A stretch of DNA of 64,000 nucleotides from DATAVK01 sp036267755 (GTDB lineage Bacteria; Actinomycetota; Actinomycetes; JAFAQI01). This document shows, piece by piece, positions 1-8,135 of the stretch. Made by a program: the position numbers and the translations under genes. The DNA lies in contig DATAVK010000062.1 of assembly GCA_036267755.1 (NCBI GenBank), forward strand, positions 1 to 64,000, written 5' to 3'. Numbering within the stretch: position 1 is the stretch's first letter; every line of letters begins with the position of its first letter. A model generated the notes under the pieces. That model had not been told where the DNA came from. It saw nothing but the letters and a program-made list of their open reading frames with translations, and searched no databases.

Positions 1-1
1 C

Positions 2-790
2 TCAGGACGCGCGGCGATAGGCGCGCACGGCCAGCGGACCGAAGACCGCGAGCACGCCGGCCATCCACAGCAGGCCGACCCAGACGTGGTTGCCGGTGGG
101 GACGCCGAGCGCGAGTGCCCGCATGGCGTCGATCATCTGCGTGAACGGCTGGTTCTTCGCGAACGCCTGCAGCCAGCCCGGCATCGACTGCACCGGCACG
201 AACGCGGAGCTCACGAACGTCAGCGGAAAGACCCAGATCAGCCCGAACGCCTGCACGGACTCCTCGTCCTTGATCGCCAGCCCGATGTACGCCGACACGC
301 AGCAGGTCACGACGCCGAGCACCAGCGCGAGCAGGATCATCCCGATCGCAGCGAGCACACCGCCGTAGAACCGGAAGCCGACGGCGTACCCGACCGCGAC
401 GATCGTGACGACCGTGATGAGCAGACGCACCGTGTCAGCGGCAAGCCGCCCGAGCAGGACAGCGCTGCGGGCGATCGGCATCGACCGGAGCCGGTCGATG
501 CTGCCCTTCTTGAGCTCGGTCGCCAGCGAGATCGCGGTCCCGAAGGACGTGAACGCGGCGGTCTGGCCGATCACGCCGGGCAGCAGGAAGTCGACGTACC
601 CACCGCGCGCGCCGGTCGCGATCGCGCCGCCGAAGACATACCGGAACAGCAGCGTGAACATCACCGGCTGGATCACCGTGAACGCGATGAACGCCGGGAC
701 CTTGAGCCAGATGCTGAGGTTGCGGCGCGTCATCGTGACGGCGTCGGCCACGCCCCAGCGCAGCTGCCGGCCGATCGAGAGGTCGGTCAT
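2..790 (-). CDS. ABC-2 type export permease, DrrB-like
   Basis: Integral membrane subunit of an ABC exporter, 262 aa, which together with the ATPase encoded just upstream (787-1758) would pump a hydrophobic compound out of the cell. The sequence shows six hydrophobic segments and the ABC-2 layout: an amphipathic N-terminus, a first membrane span around residues 30-55, then a long cytoplasmic loop containing ELKKGSIDRLRSMP, the region where DrrB-type permeases contact their ATPase. Length fits the DrrB/daunorubicin-resistance family (about 250-290 aa). Its ATG overlaps the ATPase stop codon in an ATGA, so the pair is translationally coupled. The substrate cannot be inferred; family names refer to drug export, but most members are uncharacterised. 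Confidence 0.9.
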   Translation of the reverse strand: MTDLSIGRQLRWGVADAVTMTRRNLSIWLKVPAFIAFTVIQPVMFTLLFRYVFGGAIATGARGGYVDFLLPGVIGQTAAFTSFGTAISLATELKKGSIDRLRSMPIARSAVLLGRLAADTVRLLITVVTIVAVGYAVGFRFYGGVLAAIGMILLALVLGVVTCCVSAYIGLAIKDEESVQAFGLIWVFPLTFVSSAFVPVQSMPGWLQAFAKNQPFTQMIDAMRALALGVPTGNHVWVGLLWMAGVLAVFGPLAVRAYRRAS

Positions 791-1758
791 CGGGCCGGCT
801 CCAGCTCGGTCTCCTCGGCGGCATGACCGGTCAATGCGAGGAACACGTCGTCCAGGGACGGCCGGCGTACCGACAGGCCGTGGGAGCGGATCGAGGCGAC
901 GTCGAGTGAGCGGACCACCTCGATGAGGACCTCGGAGCCACGGTGGCCGACCCGCAGCGAAACCGTGCCGTCGTCGTCGAGCGACGGCTCGTTGTCGGTC
1001 AGCCGCCGGACCGCCTCCAGCGCCGTCGACCGCTCGGCGGCATCGGGGACCACGAACTCCACGACGTCGCCGCCGATCCGGTCCTTGAGCTCGTCGGCGG
1101 TGCCCTGCGCGATGATCTTGCCGTGGTCCACGACCACGATGTCGTCGGCGAGCTCGTCAGCCTCGTCGAGGTACTGCGTCGTGAGCAACAGCGTCGTGCC
1201 GCCGGCGACCAGGTCGCGGATCACGTCCCACATGTCGTTGCGGGCGCGCGGGTCGAGGCCGGTCGTGGGCTCGTCGAGGAACAGCACCCTGGGGCTGGCG
1301 ACCAGGCTCGCGGCCAGGTCGAGCTTGCGCATCATGCCGCCGGAGTAGGTCTTGGCCCGCCGGTTCGCCGCCTCGGTGAGGTCGAAACGCTCAAGCAGCT
1401 CGGTGGTGCGGGCCTTCACCTGAGACCTGCCGAGGTGGTAGAGCCGCCCGATGATGTCGAGGTTCTCGCGGCCGGTGAGCTCGTCGATGATCGCCGCCGA
1501 CTGGCCCGCCAGCCCGATCGAGCGTCGTACCCCGGCCGGATCCTTGACGACGTCCTTCCCATCCACCAAGGCGGTGCCGGAGTCGGGCAGGATCAGCGTC
1601 GTCAGCACCTTGACCGCCGTGGTCTTGCCGGCGCCGTTCGGCCCGAGGACGCCGAGCACGGTCCCCCGCGGCACATTCAGGTCGATTCCGGCCAAGGCAT
1701 GGACGTCACCGAAGGACTTGCGCAGCCCCTCGACCACGATCGCGCTGTCGGTCGTCAC
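787..1758 (-). CDS. ABC transporter ATPase, DrrA-like
   Basis: ATP-binding subunit (323 aa) that energises the permease encoded at 2-790. Walker A GPNGAGKTT is at residues 39-47, the ABC signature YSGG at 138-141 and Walker B VLFLDE at 158-163, followed by the H-loop region TTQYLDEAD. The extra C-terminal domain of about 90 residues after the nucleotide-binding domain is typical of DrrA-type ATPases. The start is a GTG that lies inside the 3' end of glcF (53 bp overlap), so the exporter may be read from the glycolate operon transcript; no separate promoter is obvious. No functional link between glycolate oxidation and this exporter is implied by the sequence. Confidence 0.92.
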   Translation of the reverse strand: MTTDSAIVVEGLRKSFGDVHALAGIDLNVPRGTVLGVLGPNGAGKTTAVKVLTTLILPDSGTALVDGKDVVKDPAGVRRSIGLAGQSAAIIDELTGRENLDIIGRLYHLGRSQVKARTTELLERFDLTEAANRRAKTYSGGMMRKLDLAASLVASPRVLFLDEPTTGLDPRARNDMWDVIRDLVAGGTTLLLTTQYLDEADELADDIVVVDHGKIIAQGTADELKDRIGGDVVEFVVPDAAERSTALEAVRRLTDNEPSLDDDGTVSLRVGHRGSEVLIEVVRSLDVASIRSHGLSVRRPSLDDVFLALTGHAAEETELEPAR

Positions 1759-3097
1759 GCTTCGAAACCCTACCGAGCGCCTCCGACGGAAGCCCGCGGA
1801 TTGATGCGTCGAGGACCTCGACGGTGTGCGCGAGGGCGATCGAACGACCGGTACGACGCAAGGCGGACTGCACCTGCATCAGGCAGCCGGGGTTCGCGGT
1901 GACGAGCAGCGTCGCGCCGGTCGCGACCACGTTGGCCGCCTTGCGATCGCCCAGCTCACGGGCCGGATCCGGGTTGAGGAGGTTGTAGACGCCCGCCGAG
2001 CCACAACAGATGTCCGGCTCGGCGATCTCGCGGACCGAAAGCTCTGGGATCCCCGCGAGCAGGCTCCGGGGCTGCGCCCGGACACCCTGCGCATGCGCCA
2101 GGTGACACGCGTCGTGGTACGCCGCGACGACCGGCAGCGGGTGCCTGGTGGCGACCGGCCCGAGTGAGGCGAGCAGCTCGCTGACGTCGACGCATTTCTC
2201 GGAGAAGCGCCGGGCCCGCTCGGCCCAGTGCGGGTCGTCGGCGAGGAGCCGGCCGTAGTCCTTCATCGCGGACCCGCAGCCGGCGGCGTTGACGACGATC
2301 GCCTCGACTCCCTGCGGCTCGAACACCGCGATCAGCCGGCGCGCCCGATCGAGCGCCTCCGGCTCCCGGCCGGCGTGCAGCGACAACGCACCGCAACACT
2401 GCTGACCCGGCGGGGCGACCACGTCGCAGCCTTCGGCAGCCAGCACCCTCGCGGTCGCGGCGTTGACACCGGGGAAGAACTCGCGCTGCACGCAGCCGAG
2501 CAGCATCCCGACCCGGGCTCGTCGCTCACCCGTGGCCGGGGTGAAAGCCGGCACGGGTTGGGCCGGACCGAGCTCCGGCAGCAAGTCCGTCATCGCACCC
2601 AGACTCGGCGGCAACCGGTCGAGCAGGTCTCGTCGGCGCAACCAGCCGTCCAGTCCGCTGCGCTGGTAGGCCCGCAATGGCCCGCGGAGCAGCCGGAGCC
2701 GCTGCGGATACGGGAAGAGCGAGAAGATCAGCCGCCGCAGCGCCCGGTCCTGGGGCGGCCGATCGGCCTTGCGTTCCACCTGGCTCCGGGTCGCCTCGAT
2801 CAGTGCGTCGTACTGCACCCCGGACGGGCACGCGGTCACGCAGGACATGCAGCCCAGGCAGGCGTCGAAGTGCCCGATCGTCGCGTCGTCGAGCGGCTCA
2901 CCCTCGAGCACCTGCTTCATCAGCTGGATCCGGCCCCGGGGCGAGTCCATCTCCTCGCCCCACAGCAGGTACGTCGGGCAGGTCGGCAGACAGAAGCCAC
3001 AGTGCACGCAGTCCGAGACCAGCTCGGCCGATGGCGGATGGTGGCTGTCGAAGCCCCCGGCGGCCAGGTCGCCCTTGGTGATGTCGAGATCGGTCAT
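1706..3097 (-). CDS. glcF: glycolate oxidase iron-sulfur subunit GlcF
   Basis: Iron-sulfur subunit (463 aa) of glycolate oxidase, which passes electrons from the flavin subunits GlcD/GlcE to the respiratory chain. Two [4Fe-4S] ferredoxin motifs are visible: C30-x2-C-x2-C-x3-C40 and C80-x2-C-x2-C-x3-C90. Two CCG heterodisulfide-reductase-like domains follow, with cysteine clusters QQCCGAL and DICCGSAG. The ATG at 3097 was chosen because it sits 1 nt beyond the glcE stop and gives the usual GlcF N-terminus; the reading frame is open far upstream but that part is a shadow of glcE. The C-terminus is about 30 residues longer than the usual ending after LDASIRG, and this tail overlaps the drrA-like start by 53 bp. 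Confidence 0.93.
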   Translation of the reverse strand: MTDLDITKGDLAAGGFDSHHPPSAELVSDCVHCGFCLPTCPTYLLWGEEMDSPRGRIQLMKQVLEGEPLDDATIGHFDACLGCMSCVTACPSGVQYDALIEATRSQVERKADRPPQDRALRRLIFSLFPYPQRLRLLRGPLRAYQRSGLDGWLRRRDLLDRLPPSLGAMTDLLPELGPAQPVPAFTPATGERRARVGMLLGCVQREFFPGVNAATARVLAAEGCDVVAPPGQQCCGALSLHAGREPEALDRARRLIAVFEPQGVEAIVVNAAGCGSAMKDYGRLLADDPHWAERARRFSEKCVDVSELLASLGPVATRHPLPVVAAYHDACHLAHAQGVRAQPRSLLAGIPELSVREIAEPDICCGSAGVYNLLNPDPARELGDRKAANVVATGATLLVTANPGCLMQVQSALRRTGRSIALAHTVEVLDASIRGLPSEALGRVSKRDDRQRDRGRGAAQVLR

Positions 3098-3098
3098 C

Positions 3099-4178
3099 TC
3101 AGATGCCTCCCACGAACCGGCCCGGCGACATCCGGTTCGCCGGGTCGAAGCGCTCCTTGAGCCGGCGCATGATCTCCAGGCCGCGCACCGGACCCCACAC
3201 GTCGAGGTCGGGCCCGGCTTCGGCGGGCACCTCGACGACCACGACCTGGCCGTCGTACTGATCGACGGTGTCCCGCAGCGTGTCGAGCCCGGACAGGTCG
3301 GCGCCGTCGTCACCCACCCAGACGACCCCGGAGCCGACGTGGGCCCGGACCCGGGCCGCGGGCAACACGTCGTTGATGGCACTCAGCGTCTCGCGCAACG
3401 CGCCCAACCGGTGGGTCACCTTCAGGCCGATCCCACCGCTCGACCAGGGCCGCTCGCCGAAGCCGGCCGGGATCACGTCGCCCACCTCGCCATCCACGGC
3501 GGCGGCGAGCGCCTCAGCCTGGGCGTCGGCGCCCGCCTCGATCGACTCGACGAGCACGGTGAGCGCCGAACCGTCCCATTCCGCCGCGGTAGGGACCGCG
3601 CCGGTCGGGCCAAGTCGCCGGGCGGCGTCGGCGGGATCGTCCGGGTGGGCGGTCACGACCCGCATCGCCCGCGGCAGCGGGTGCAGCCGGAAGGTGCACT
3701 GCGCGATCACGCCCAGGGTGCCGAAGGAGCCGGTGAACAGCTTGCCGAGGTCGTAGCCCGCGACGTTCTTCACGACCTTGCCACCGGAGTGGGCCACCGT
3801 GCCATCGGCGAGGACGACGGTCACACCGATCAGCAGGTCGCGAGGCGTGCCGTAGCGCAGTCGGCGCGGGCCGCTCACCGCGGTAGCGACCACGCCGCCC
3901 ACCGTGGCGTCCGACTCCGGCGGGTCGAGGGCAAGCCATTGCCCCGCGTCGGCCACCTGCTCCTGCAGCGACGCGAGCGGGACCCCCGCCTCGGCGGTCA
4001 CGACCAGGTCGCCCGCTGCGTGCTCGACGATCCGGTCCATCCCGGTGGTCCGGACGACGACGTCCGGCTCGGCCAGCTGTGGCGGGAGGGCCCACCGGGC
4101 TTTGCTGCCCGCGCCTCGCACCGCGACGGTCGGCCCTGTCGGCACCAGCTCGGCGAGAGCCGCCGAGAGCTCCTTCAC
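3099..4178 (-). CDS. glcE: glycolate oxidase FAD-binding subunit GlcE
   Basis: Second flavin-type subunit of glycolate oxidase, about 359 aa, close to E. coli GlcE (350 aa). The N-terminal FAD_binding_4 (PCMH) fold shows VRGAGSK near residues 19-25, and GGVVATAVSGPRRLRYGTPRD around residue 100; the C-terminus ends RFDPANRMSPGRF, the usual FAD-oxidase closing motif. The GTG at 4178 (VKELSAAL) was chosen because it lies just past the glcD stop (4195) and gives the family length; there is no strong Shine-Dalgarno, so the exact start is uncertain. Middle gene of the glcD-glcE-glcF run. Confidence 0.88.
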   Translation of the reverse strand: MKELSAALAELVPTGPTVAVRGAGSKARWALPPQLAEPDVVVRTTGMDRIVEHAAGDLVVTAEAGVPLASLQEQVADAGQWLALDPPESDATVGGVVATAVSGPRRLRYGTPRDLLIGVTVVLADGTVAHSGGKVVKNVAGYDLGKLFTGSFGTLGVIAQCTFRLHPLPRAMRVVTAHPDDPADAARRLGPTGAVPTAAEWDGSALTVLVESIEAGADAQAEALAAAVDGEVGDVIPAGFGERPWSSGGIGLKVTHRLGALRETLSAINDVLPAARVRAHVGSGVVWVGDDGADLSGLDTLRDTVDQYDGQVVVVEVPAEAGPDLDVWGPVRGLEIMRRLKERFDPANRMSPGRFVGGI

Positions 4179-4194
4179 CGAGCCGGGTGCGAGC

Positions 4195-5706
4195 TCAGAA
4201 GACGTCGGCAAGGCCGGCCTCCTGAAGCGGATGAACCCCGGTACGCCGGCCAGGGCGTTCGCCGCACAGCCGGGGCGTGGGGAAGACCTTGCCCGGGTTG
4301 CAGATCCCGTCGGGGTCGAACGCGCACCGGACCAGCTGCATGACGTCGAGGTCGACCTCGCTGAACTGCCGCCCGAGGTAGGCCTTCTTGTCGAATCCGA
4401 CGCCGTGCTCACCCGTGATCGACCCGCCGTACTCGAGACACAGCGCGAGGATCTCCTGCGACACCTGTTCGGCTCGCTCGGTCTCGCCGCGCGAAGCGTC
4501 GAAGAGCACGAGCGGATGCAGGTTGCCGTCCCCGGCGTGGAAGACGTTCGCCACCCGGACGCCGGCGTCGGCGGCGACCGCCTCGACCGCGCGGAGCACC
4601 TCGGGCAACGCCGTACGCGGGATCACGCCGTCCTGGACGATGTAGTCCGGGCTGATCCGCCCGACCGCTGCGAACGCGGACTTGCGGCCCTTCCAGATCA
4701 GGGCGCGTTCGGCGGCATCCGCAGCTACCCGCAGCTCGAACGCCTCGGCCTCGGTGCAGAGCCGCTCGACGTCGGCCAGCTCGGCCTCGACCTCACCGGC
4801 CGGGCCGTCCAGCTCGACGACGAGGACCGCGCCGGCGCCCTCGGGGTAGCCGCAGTTCACCGCGGCCTCGGCCGCCTCGATGGCCAGTGCGTCCATCATC
4901 TCGATCGCGGCCGGCAGCACGCCGGCGGCGATGATGGCGCTGACGGCCGCTCCGGCCGCCTCGATCGACGGGAAGCCGGCGAGCAGCGTCTGCACCGCCT
5001 GCGGCGCCCGCATCAGCCGCACCGTGACTTCGGTGACGATGCCGAGCGTCCCCTCGCTGCCGACCATGGCGCCGAGTACGTCGTACCCCACTGGGTCGGG
5101 TGCGCGACCGCCAGCCCGGTCGACCGATCCGTCGGGCAGCACGATCTCCAGGCCGGTGACGTGGTGGGCGGTGAAGCCGTACTTCAGGCAGTGCGCACCG
5201 CCGGAGTTCTCCGCGACGTTGCCCCCGATCGAGCAGACCTGCTGGCTCGACGGGTCCGGCGCGTAGTAGTAGCCGTCCGGCGCGGCGGCGCGAGTGACGT
5301 CGAGGTTGATGACGCCGGGCTGGACGACAGCCCGCTCGTCGTCGGCGGCGATGGCGAGGATCTGCTTCATCCGGGAGAGCACGACGAGGACGCCGTCCGT
5401 CACCGGCAAAGCGCCGCCGGAGAGCCCGGTCCCGGACCCCCGGGCGACGAACGGGACGCCGCGCGCTGCACAAGCCGTGACGACATGAGCCACCTCCGCG
5501 GTGGTCTCAGGCAGCACGACCAGGCCGGGGATGCAGCGGTAGGCCGCAAGCCCGTCGCACTCATACGTCCGCAGCTCGGCGCGGTCGGTAATGACTGCGC
5601 TGGACCCGAGCGCAGTACGGAAATCGGCGGCGAGCGAAGCGAGCTCGCCGCCCTCCCCGCCGTGATCATGACGAAATGGGCCCTTCGAGCCGGCTGAAGG
5701 ACTCAT
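4195..5706 (-). CDS. glcD: glycolate oxidase FAD subunit GlcD
   Basis: Catalytic FAD-linked subunit that oxidises glycolate (and often D-lactate) to glyoxylate at the membrane. About 503 aa from the ATG at 5706. PCMH FAD-binding signatures RGSGTGLSGGA and GSEGTLGIVTEVTVRL are present, as is the C-terminal FAD-oxidase domain with TGEHGVGFDKK and DPDGICNPGKVFP. The start is unusual: both candidate starts, ATG at 5706 and TTG at 5727 (which overlaps the aceB stop), are in or beside a 17-bp perfect inverted repeat (5662-5720), so the first 15 or so residues are encoded by the repeat. Homologous sequence begins only around LAADFRTAL. The operon order aceB-glcD-glcE-glcF supports a glycolate-to-malate route. 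Confidence 0.93.
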   Translation of the reverse strand: MSPSAGSKGPFRHDHGGEGGELASLAADFRTALGSSAVITDRAELRTYECDGLAAYRCIPGLVVLPETTAEVAHVVTACAARGVPFVARGSGTGLSGGALPVTDGVLVVLSRMKQILAIAADDERAVVQPGVINLDVTRAAAPDGYYYAPDPSSQQVCSIGGNVAENSGGAHCLKYGFTAHHVTGLEIVLPDGSVDRAGGRAPDPVGYDVLGAMVGSEGTLGIVTEVTVRLMRAPQAVQTLLAGFPSIEAAGAAVSAIIAAGVLPAAIEMMDALAIEAAEAAVNCGYPEGAGAVLVVELDGPAGEVEAELADVERLCTEAEAFELRVAADAAERALIWKGRKSAFAAVGRISPDYIVQDGVIPRTALPEVLRAVEAVAADAGVRVANVFHAGDGNLHPLVLFDASRGETERAEQVSQEILALCLEYGGSITGEHGVGFDKKAYLGRQFSEVDLDVMQLVRCAFDPDGICNPGKVFPTPRLCGERPGRRTGVHPLQEAGLADVF

Positions 5707-5720
5707 TTCGTCATGATCAC
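5662..5720. repeat. perfect 17-bp inverted repeat over the glcD start
   Basis: Left arm GTGATCATGACGAAATG at 5662-5678 and right arm CATTTCGTCATGATCAC at 5704-5720 are exact reverse complements. Inside, CCTTC (5682-5686) pairs with GAAGG (5696-5700), leaving a loop that is itself the palindrome AGCCGGCT. As RNA on the minus strand this would be a hairpin of more than 22 bp that buries the glcD ATG (5706-5704). It lies between the aceB stop and the body of glcD. It could be a dispersed palindromic repeat, an mRNA-processing or attenuation structure, or an operator; the sequence alone does not decide. Confidence 0.9.
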
Positions 5721-5723
5721 CGT

Positions 5724-7325
5724 TCAATCGAGGAGGTCGTACGCCGGCAGAGTCAGGAAGTCGACGAAGTCGTCGGCGAGCGCCACCTGCTCGAAGACAG
5801 CACGTGCGTCGGTCCAGCGGCCCTTGTCATAGGCCTCCTGGCCCACCTGCTCGCGGATCTCGCGCATCACGTCGTCGGCGACCGAGCGGACCAGGTCGAC
5901 GGTGACCGTGTCGCCGGTGTCGTCGAGCTTCACCCCGGCCTGCACCCACTGCCAGACCTGGGACCGGGAGATCTCGGCGGTGGCCGCGTCCTCCATCAGG
6001 TTGTGGATCGCCGCCGCGCCGTTGCCGCGAAGCCAGGACTCGAGGTAGCGGATCCCGACGTCGACGTTGGTCCGCAACCCGGTGCTGGTCTTCTCCCCCG
6101 GCGTCTTGTCCGCGGCGAGCAGGTCGTCGGCGGTGACGTGAACGTCGGGACGCTGCTTGTCGATCTGGTTCGGCCGGTCGCCGAGGACCGCGTCGAACTC
6201 CTTCATCGCCGTCTCGACCAGGTCCGGGTGGGCGACCCAGGTGCCGTCGAAGCCGGCCTCCGCCTCACGCTCCTTGTCGGCCTTGACCTTCTCCAGCGCG
6301 ACCCGGTTGACCTCGGCGTCCTTGCGGCTCGGGATGAACGCTGCCATCCCGCCCATCGCGAACGCGCCGCGCTTGTGGCAGGTCTGGACCAGCAGCTCGG
6401 TATAGGCGCGCATGAACGGCACCGTCATGGTCACGCTGTTGCGGTCCGGAAGCAGGTACTCCTCGCCGCGGTCACGGAAGGTCTTGATCATCGAGAACAT
6501 GTAGTCCCAGCGGCCGGCGTTCAGACCGTAGGAGTGGTCCCGCAGCTCGTAAAGGATCTCGTCCATCTCGAACGCCGCCGGAATCGTCTCGATCAGCACG
6601 GTGGCGCGGATCGTCCCGGTCGGGATGCCCAGCGACTGCTGCGCGTGGACGAAGACGTCGTTCCACAGCCGCGCCTCGCGGTGCGACTCCATCTTGGGCA
6701 GGTAGAAGTACGGCCGGGTGCCCTTGTCGAGCAGCCGCTGCGCGTTATGGAAGAAGAACATCGCGAAGTCGAACAGGCCGCCGCTCATCGGCTCGCCGTC
6801 GACCAACACGTGCTTCTCCGGCAGGTGCCAACCGCGCGGTCGCGGCATCAGCGCGGCCACGGTCTCGCCCAGGCGGTACTCCTTGCCCTCGGGAGTCGTG
6901 AAGTCGATCCGCCGCTCGATCGCATCGGTGAGGTTGATCTGACCCTGCACCTTGTTGTGCCAGGTCGGCGTGGAGGCGTCCTCGAAGTCGGCCATGAACA
7001 CCTTGGCGCCGGAGTTCAGCGCGTTGACCAGCATCTTCTGCTCGGTCGGACCGGTGATCTCGACCCGACGGTCGGCCAGATCGGCGACGGGCGCGACCCG
7101 CCACTCGGTGTCCTCGCGGATCTCCTTGGTCTCCGCCAGGAAGTCCAGCCGCCCGGTATCGGCCGCCAGCTGCCGACGCTCGCGACGGGCCGCCAGCAGC
7201 TCGGTACGCCGAGGCCCGAACTGACGGTGCAGGTCCGCGACGAATGCCAGGGCTTCGGTGGTCAGGACCTCGTCGAACCGTCCCTCGACGGCCCCGGTCA
7301 CCTGCGGTGCGTCACTGCCCGACAT
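5724..7325 (-). CDS. aceB: malate synthase A
   Basis: Condenses glyoxylate with acetyl-CoA to malate; 533 aa, the length of the A isoform (G isoforms are about 720 aa). The malate synthase signature RDHSYGLNAGRWDYMF is present, along with the conserved VLIETIPAAFEMDEIL (substrate/Mg region) and FMADFEDASTP. The ATG at 7325 is preceded by a clear GAGGAGG 7 nt upstream, which rules out the longer frame. The gene heads the run aceB-glcD-glcE-glcF, so its substrate glyoxylate would be supplied by the next three gene products. No isocitrate lyase gene is present in the window, so the context favours glycolate use over a glyoxylate shunt here. Confidence 0.96.
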   Translation of the reverse strand: MSGSDAPQVTGAVEGRFDEVLTTEALAFVADLHRQFGPRRTELLAARRERRQLAADTGRLDFLAETKEIREDTEWRVAPVADLADRRVEITGPTEQKMLVNALNSGAKVFMADFEDASTPTWHNKVQGQINLTDAIERRIDFTTPEGKEYRLGETVAALMPRPRGWHLPEKHVLVDGEPMSGGLFDFAMFFFHNAQRLLDKGTRPYFYLPKMESHREARLWNDVFVHAQQSLGIPTGTIRATVLIETIPAAFEMDEILYELRDHSYGLNAGRWDYMFSMIKTFRDRGEEYLLPDRNSVTMTVPFMRAYTELLVQTCHKRGAFAMGGMAAFIPSRKDAEVNRVALEKVKADKEREAEAGFDGTWVAHPDLVETAMKEFDAVLGDRPNQIDKQRPDVHVTADDLLAADKTPGEKTSTGLRTNVDVGIRYLESWLRGNGAAAIHNLMEDAATAEISRSQVWQWVQAGVKLDDTGDTVTVDLVRSVADDVMREIREQVGQEAYDKGRWTDARAVFEQVALADDFVDFLTLPAYDLLD

Positions 7326-7395
7326 CCACGTCCTCCTCGATCTCGGTGCCCAAGTCTGGTGCACCTCGCTGAGGTCGGCCTACCCGGGTGAGCTG

Positions 7396-8097
7396 TTATC
7401 GACGCCGCCGCCGGCGACGAAGTACGACGAGAAGCAGCAACAGGAGGCCCGCGGCAGCGGCCAGGCGACGGGGAGAGGGCCCTGACGAGGTGCCCGCACC
7501 ATCGCCCGACGACCAGCGGACCGAGTTCGACGAATCGCGCAACGGCAACGGCTGCACCGCCGGCGCGGGGGTGGCGGCGACACCGTTCGAGGCCGCCCGG
7601 GCCGCATCCGTAGTGGCAGCCCCAGGGGCTACAGCCGGTGGAGCTGCCGAGCCGTCTGTCCCGGCCGCCACCTCCTGTAGCCCTGCCACGACCCCGTCGA
7701 GCAGCGTCTCCGCCGCTGCTCCCCAGGCCGCGTCCGAGACGGACTCGCCACGCCCGGTGGCCGTGAGGTCGAGCCGGGCCCGGACCAGCGTGCCGCCCTC
7801 GGCCTCGTGCAGCGAGACGTCGACGGTCGCGCCGAGCGTGCCGGCACCGCGCGCCTCCTTGCCGGTCACCGCCACCGTCGCGGCGTGGTCGCCGCCGTCG
7901 GCCCCGGTGGCCCGGATCGTGACCCGATACGTGATCTGCAGGGTGCCGAGCTTGAGCTTCAGCGACCCCGAGGCGCCGTCGTCGTCGCGCTGCAACGTGG
8001 CTCCCGGCAACGACTCCAGCACCCGGTCGGCATCGCCCAGCTGCCGGCGTACGTCGTCGAGTGGGCGGCGTACCAACGATTCATGGGTCGACGTCAT
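7396..8097 (-). CDS. SRPBCC (CoxG-like) protein with C-terminal membrane anchor
   Basis: Protein of 233 aa. Residues 1 to about 145 resemble the SRPBCC/CoxG fold (carbon monoxide dehydrogenase subunit G family): an N-terminal PLDDVRRQLGDADRVLESLPGA-type start, alternating strands and a long final amphipathic helix. A Pro/Ala-rich linker of about 60 residues follows, then a hydrophobic stretch LLLLLLVVL and a final run of arginines, so the protein is probably a tail-anchored membrane protein with the SRPBCC domain in the cytoplasm. No cox genes are near, so a CO-dehydrogenase role is not supported; lipid or small hydrophobic ligand binding is possible. A -10-like CACAAT lies 6 nt upstream of the ATG. 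Confidence 0.8.
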   Translation of the reverse strand: MTSTHESLVRRPLDDVRRQLGDADRVLESLPGATLQRDDDGASGSLKLKLGTLQITYRVTIRATGADGGDHAATVAVTGKEARGAGTLGATVDVSLHEAEGGTLVRARLDLTATGRGESVSDAAWGAAAETLLDGVVAGLQEVAAGTDGSAAPPAVAPGAATTDAARAASNGVAATPAPAVQPLPLRDSSNSVRWSSGDGAGTSSGPSPRRLAAAAGLLLLLLVVLRRRRRRR

Positions 8098-8122
8098 CCC
8101 AAGATTGTGGCCGATCCCTGCC

Positions 8123-8128
8123 TAGGCT
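8123..8128 (+). promoter_or_regulatory. -10 element TAGGCT of a leaderless promoter
   Basis: TAGGCT fits the actinobacterial -10 pattern TANNNT and ends exactly 7 nt before the ATG at 8136. Transcription would start at or one base from the A of the ATG, giving a leaderless mRNA. The same spacing recurs at five other genes in the window. Confidence 0.6.
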
Positions 8129-8135
8129 GTGGCGC

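Noticed and set aside
3098..3382. Upstream extension of the glcF frame
   Set aside because: The extra 95 residues are low-complexity shadow of glcE; the ATG at 3097 gives the family N-terminus.
2769..4343. Long plus-strand open frame (524 codons) opposite glcE and glcF
   Set aside because: Composition is Arg/Gly/Pro rich with no domain; it is the antisense shadow of the GC-rich glc genes. The same holds for other long antisense frames, such as 5676-7391, 13542-15275 and 49316-51376.
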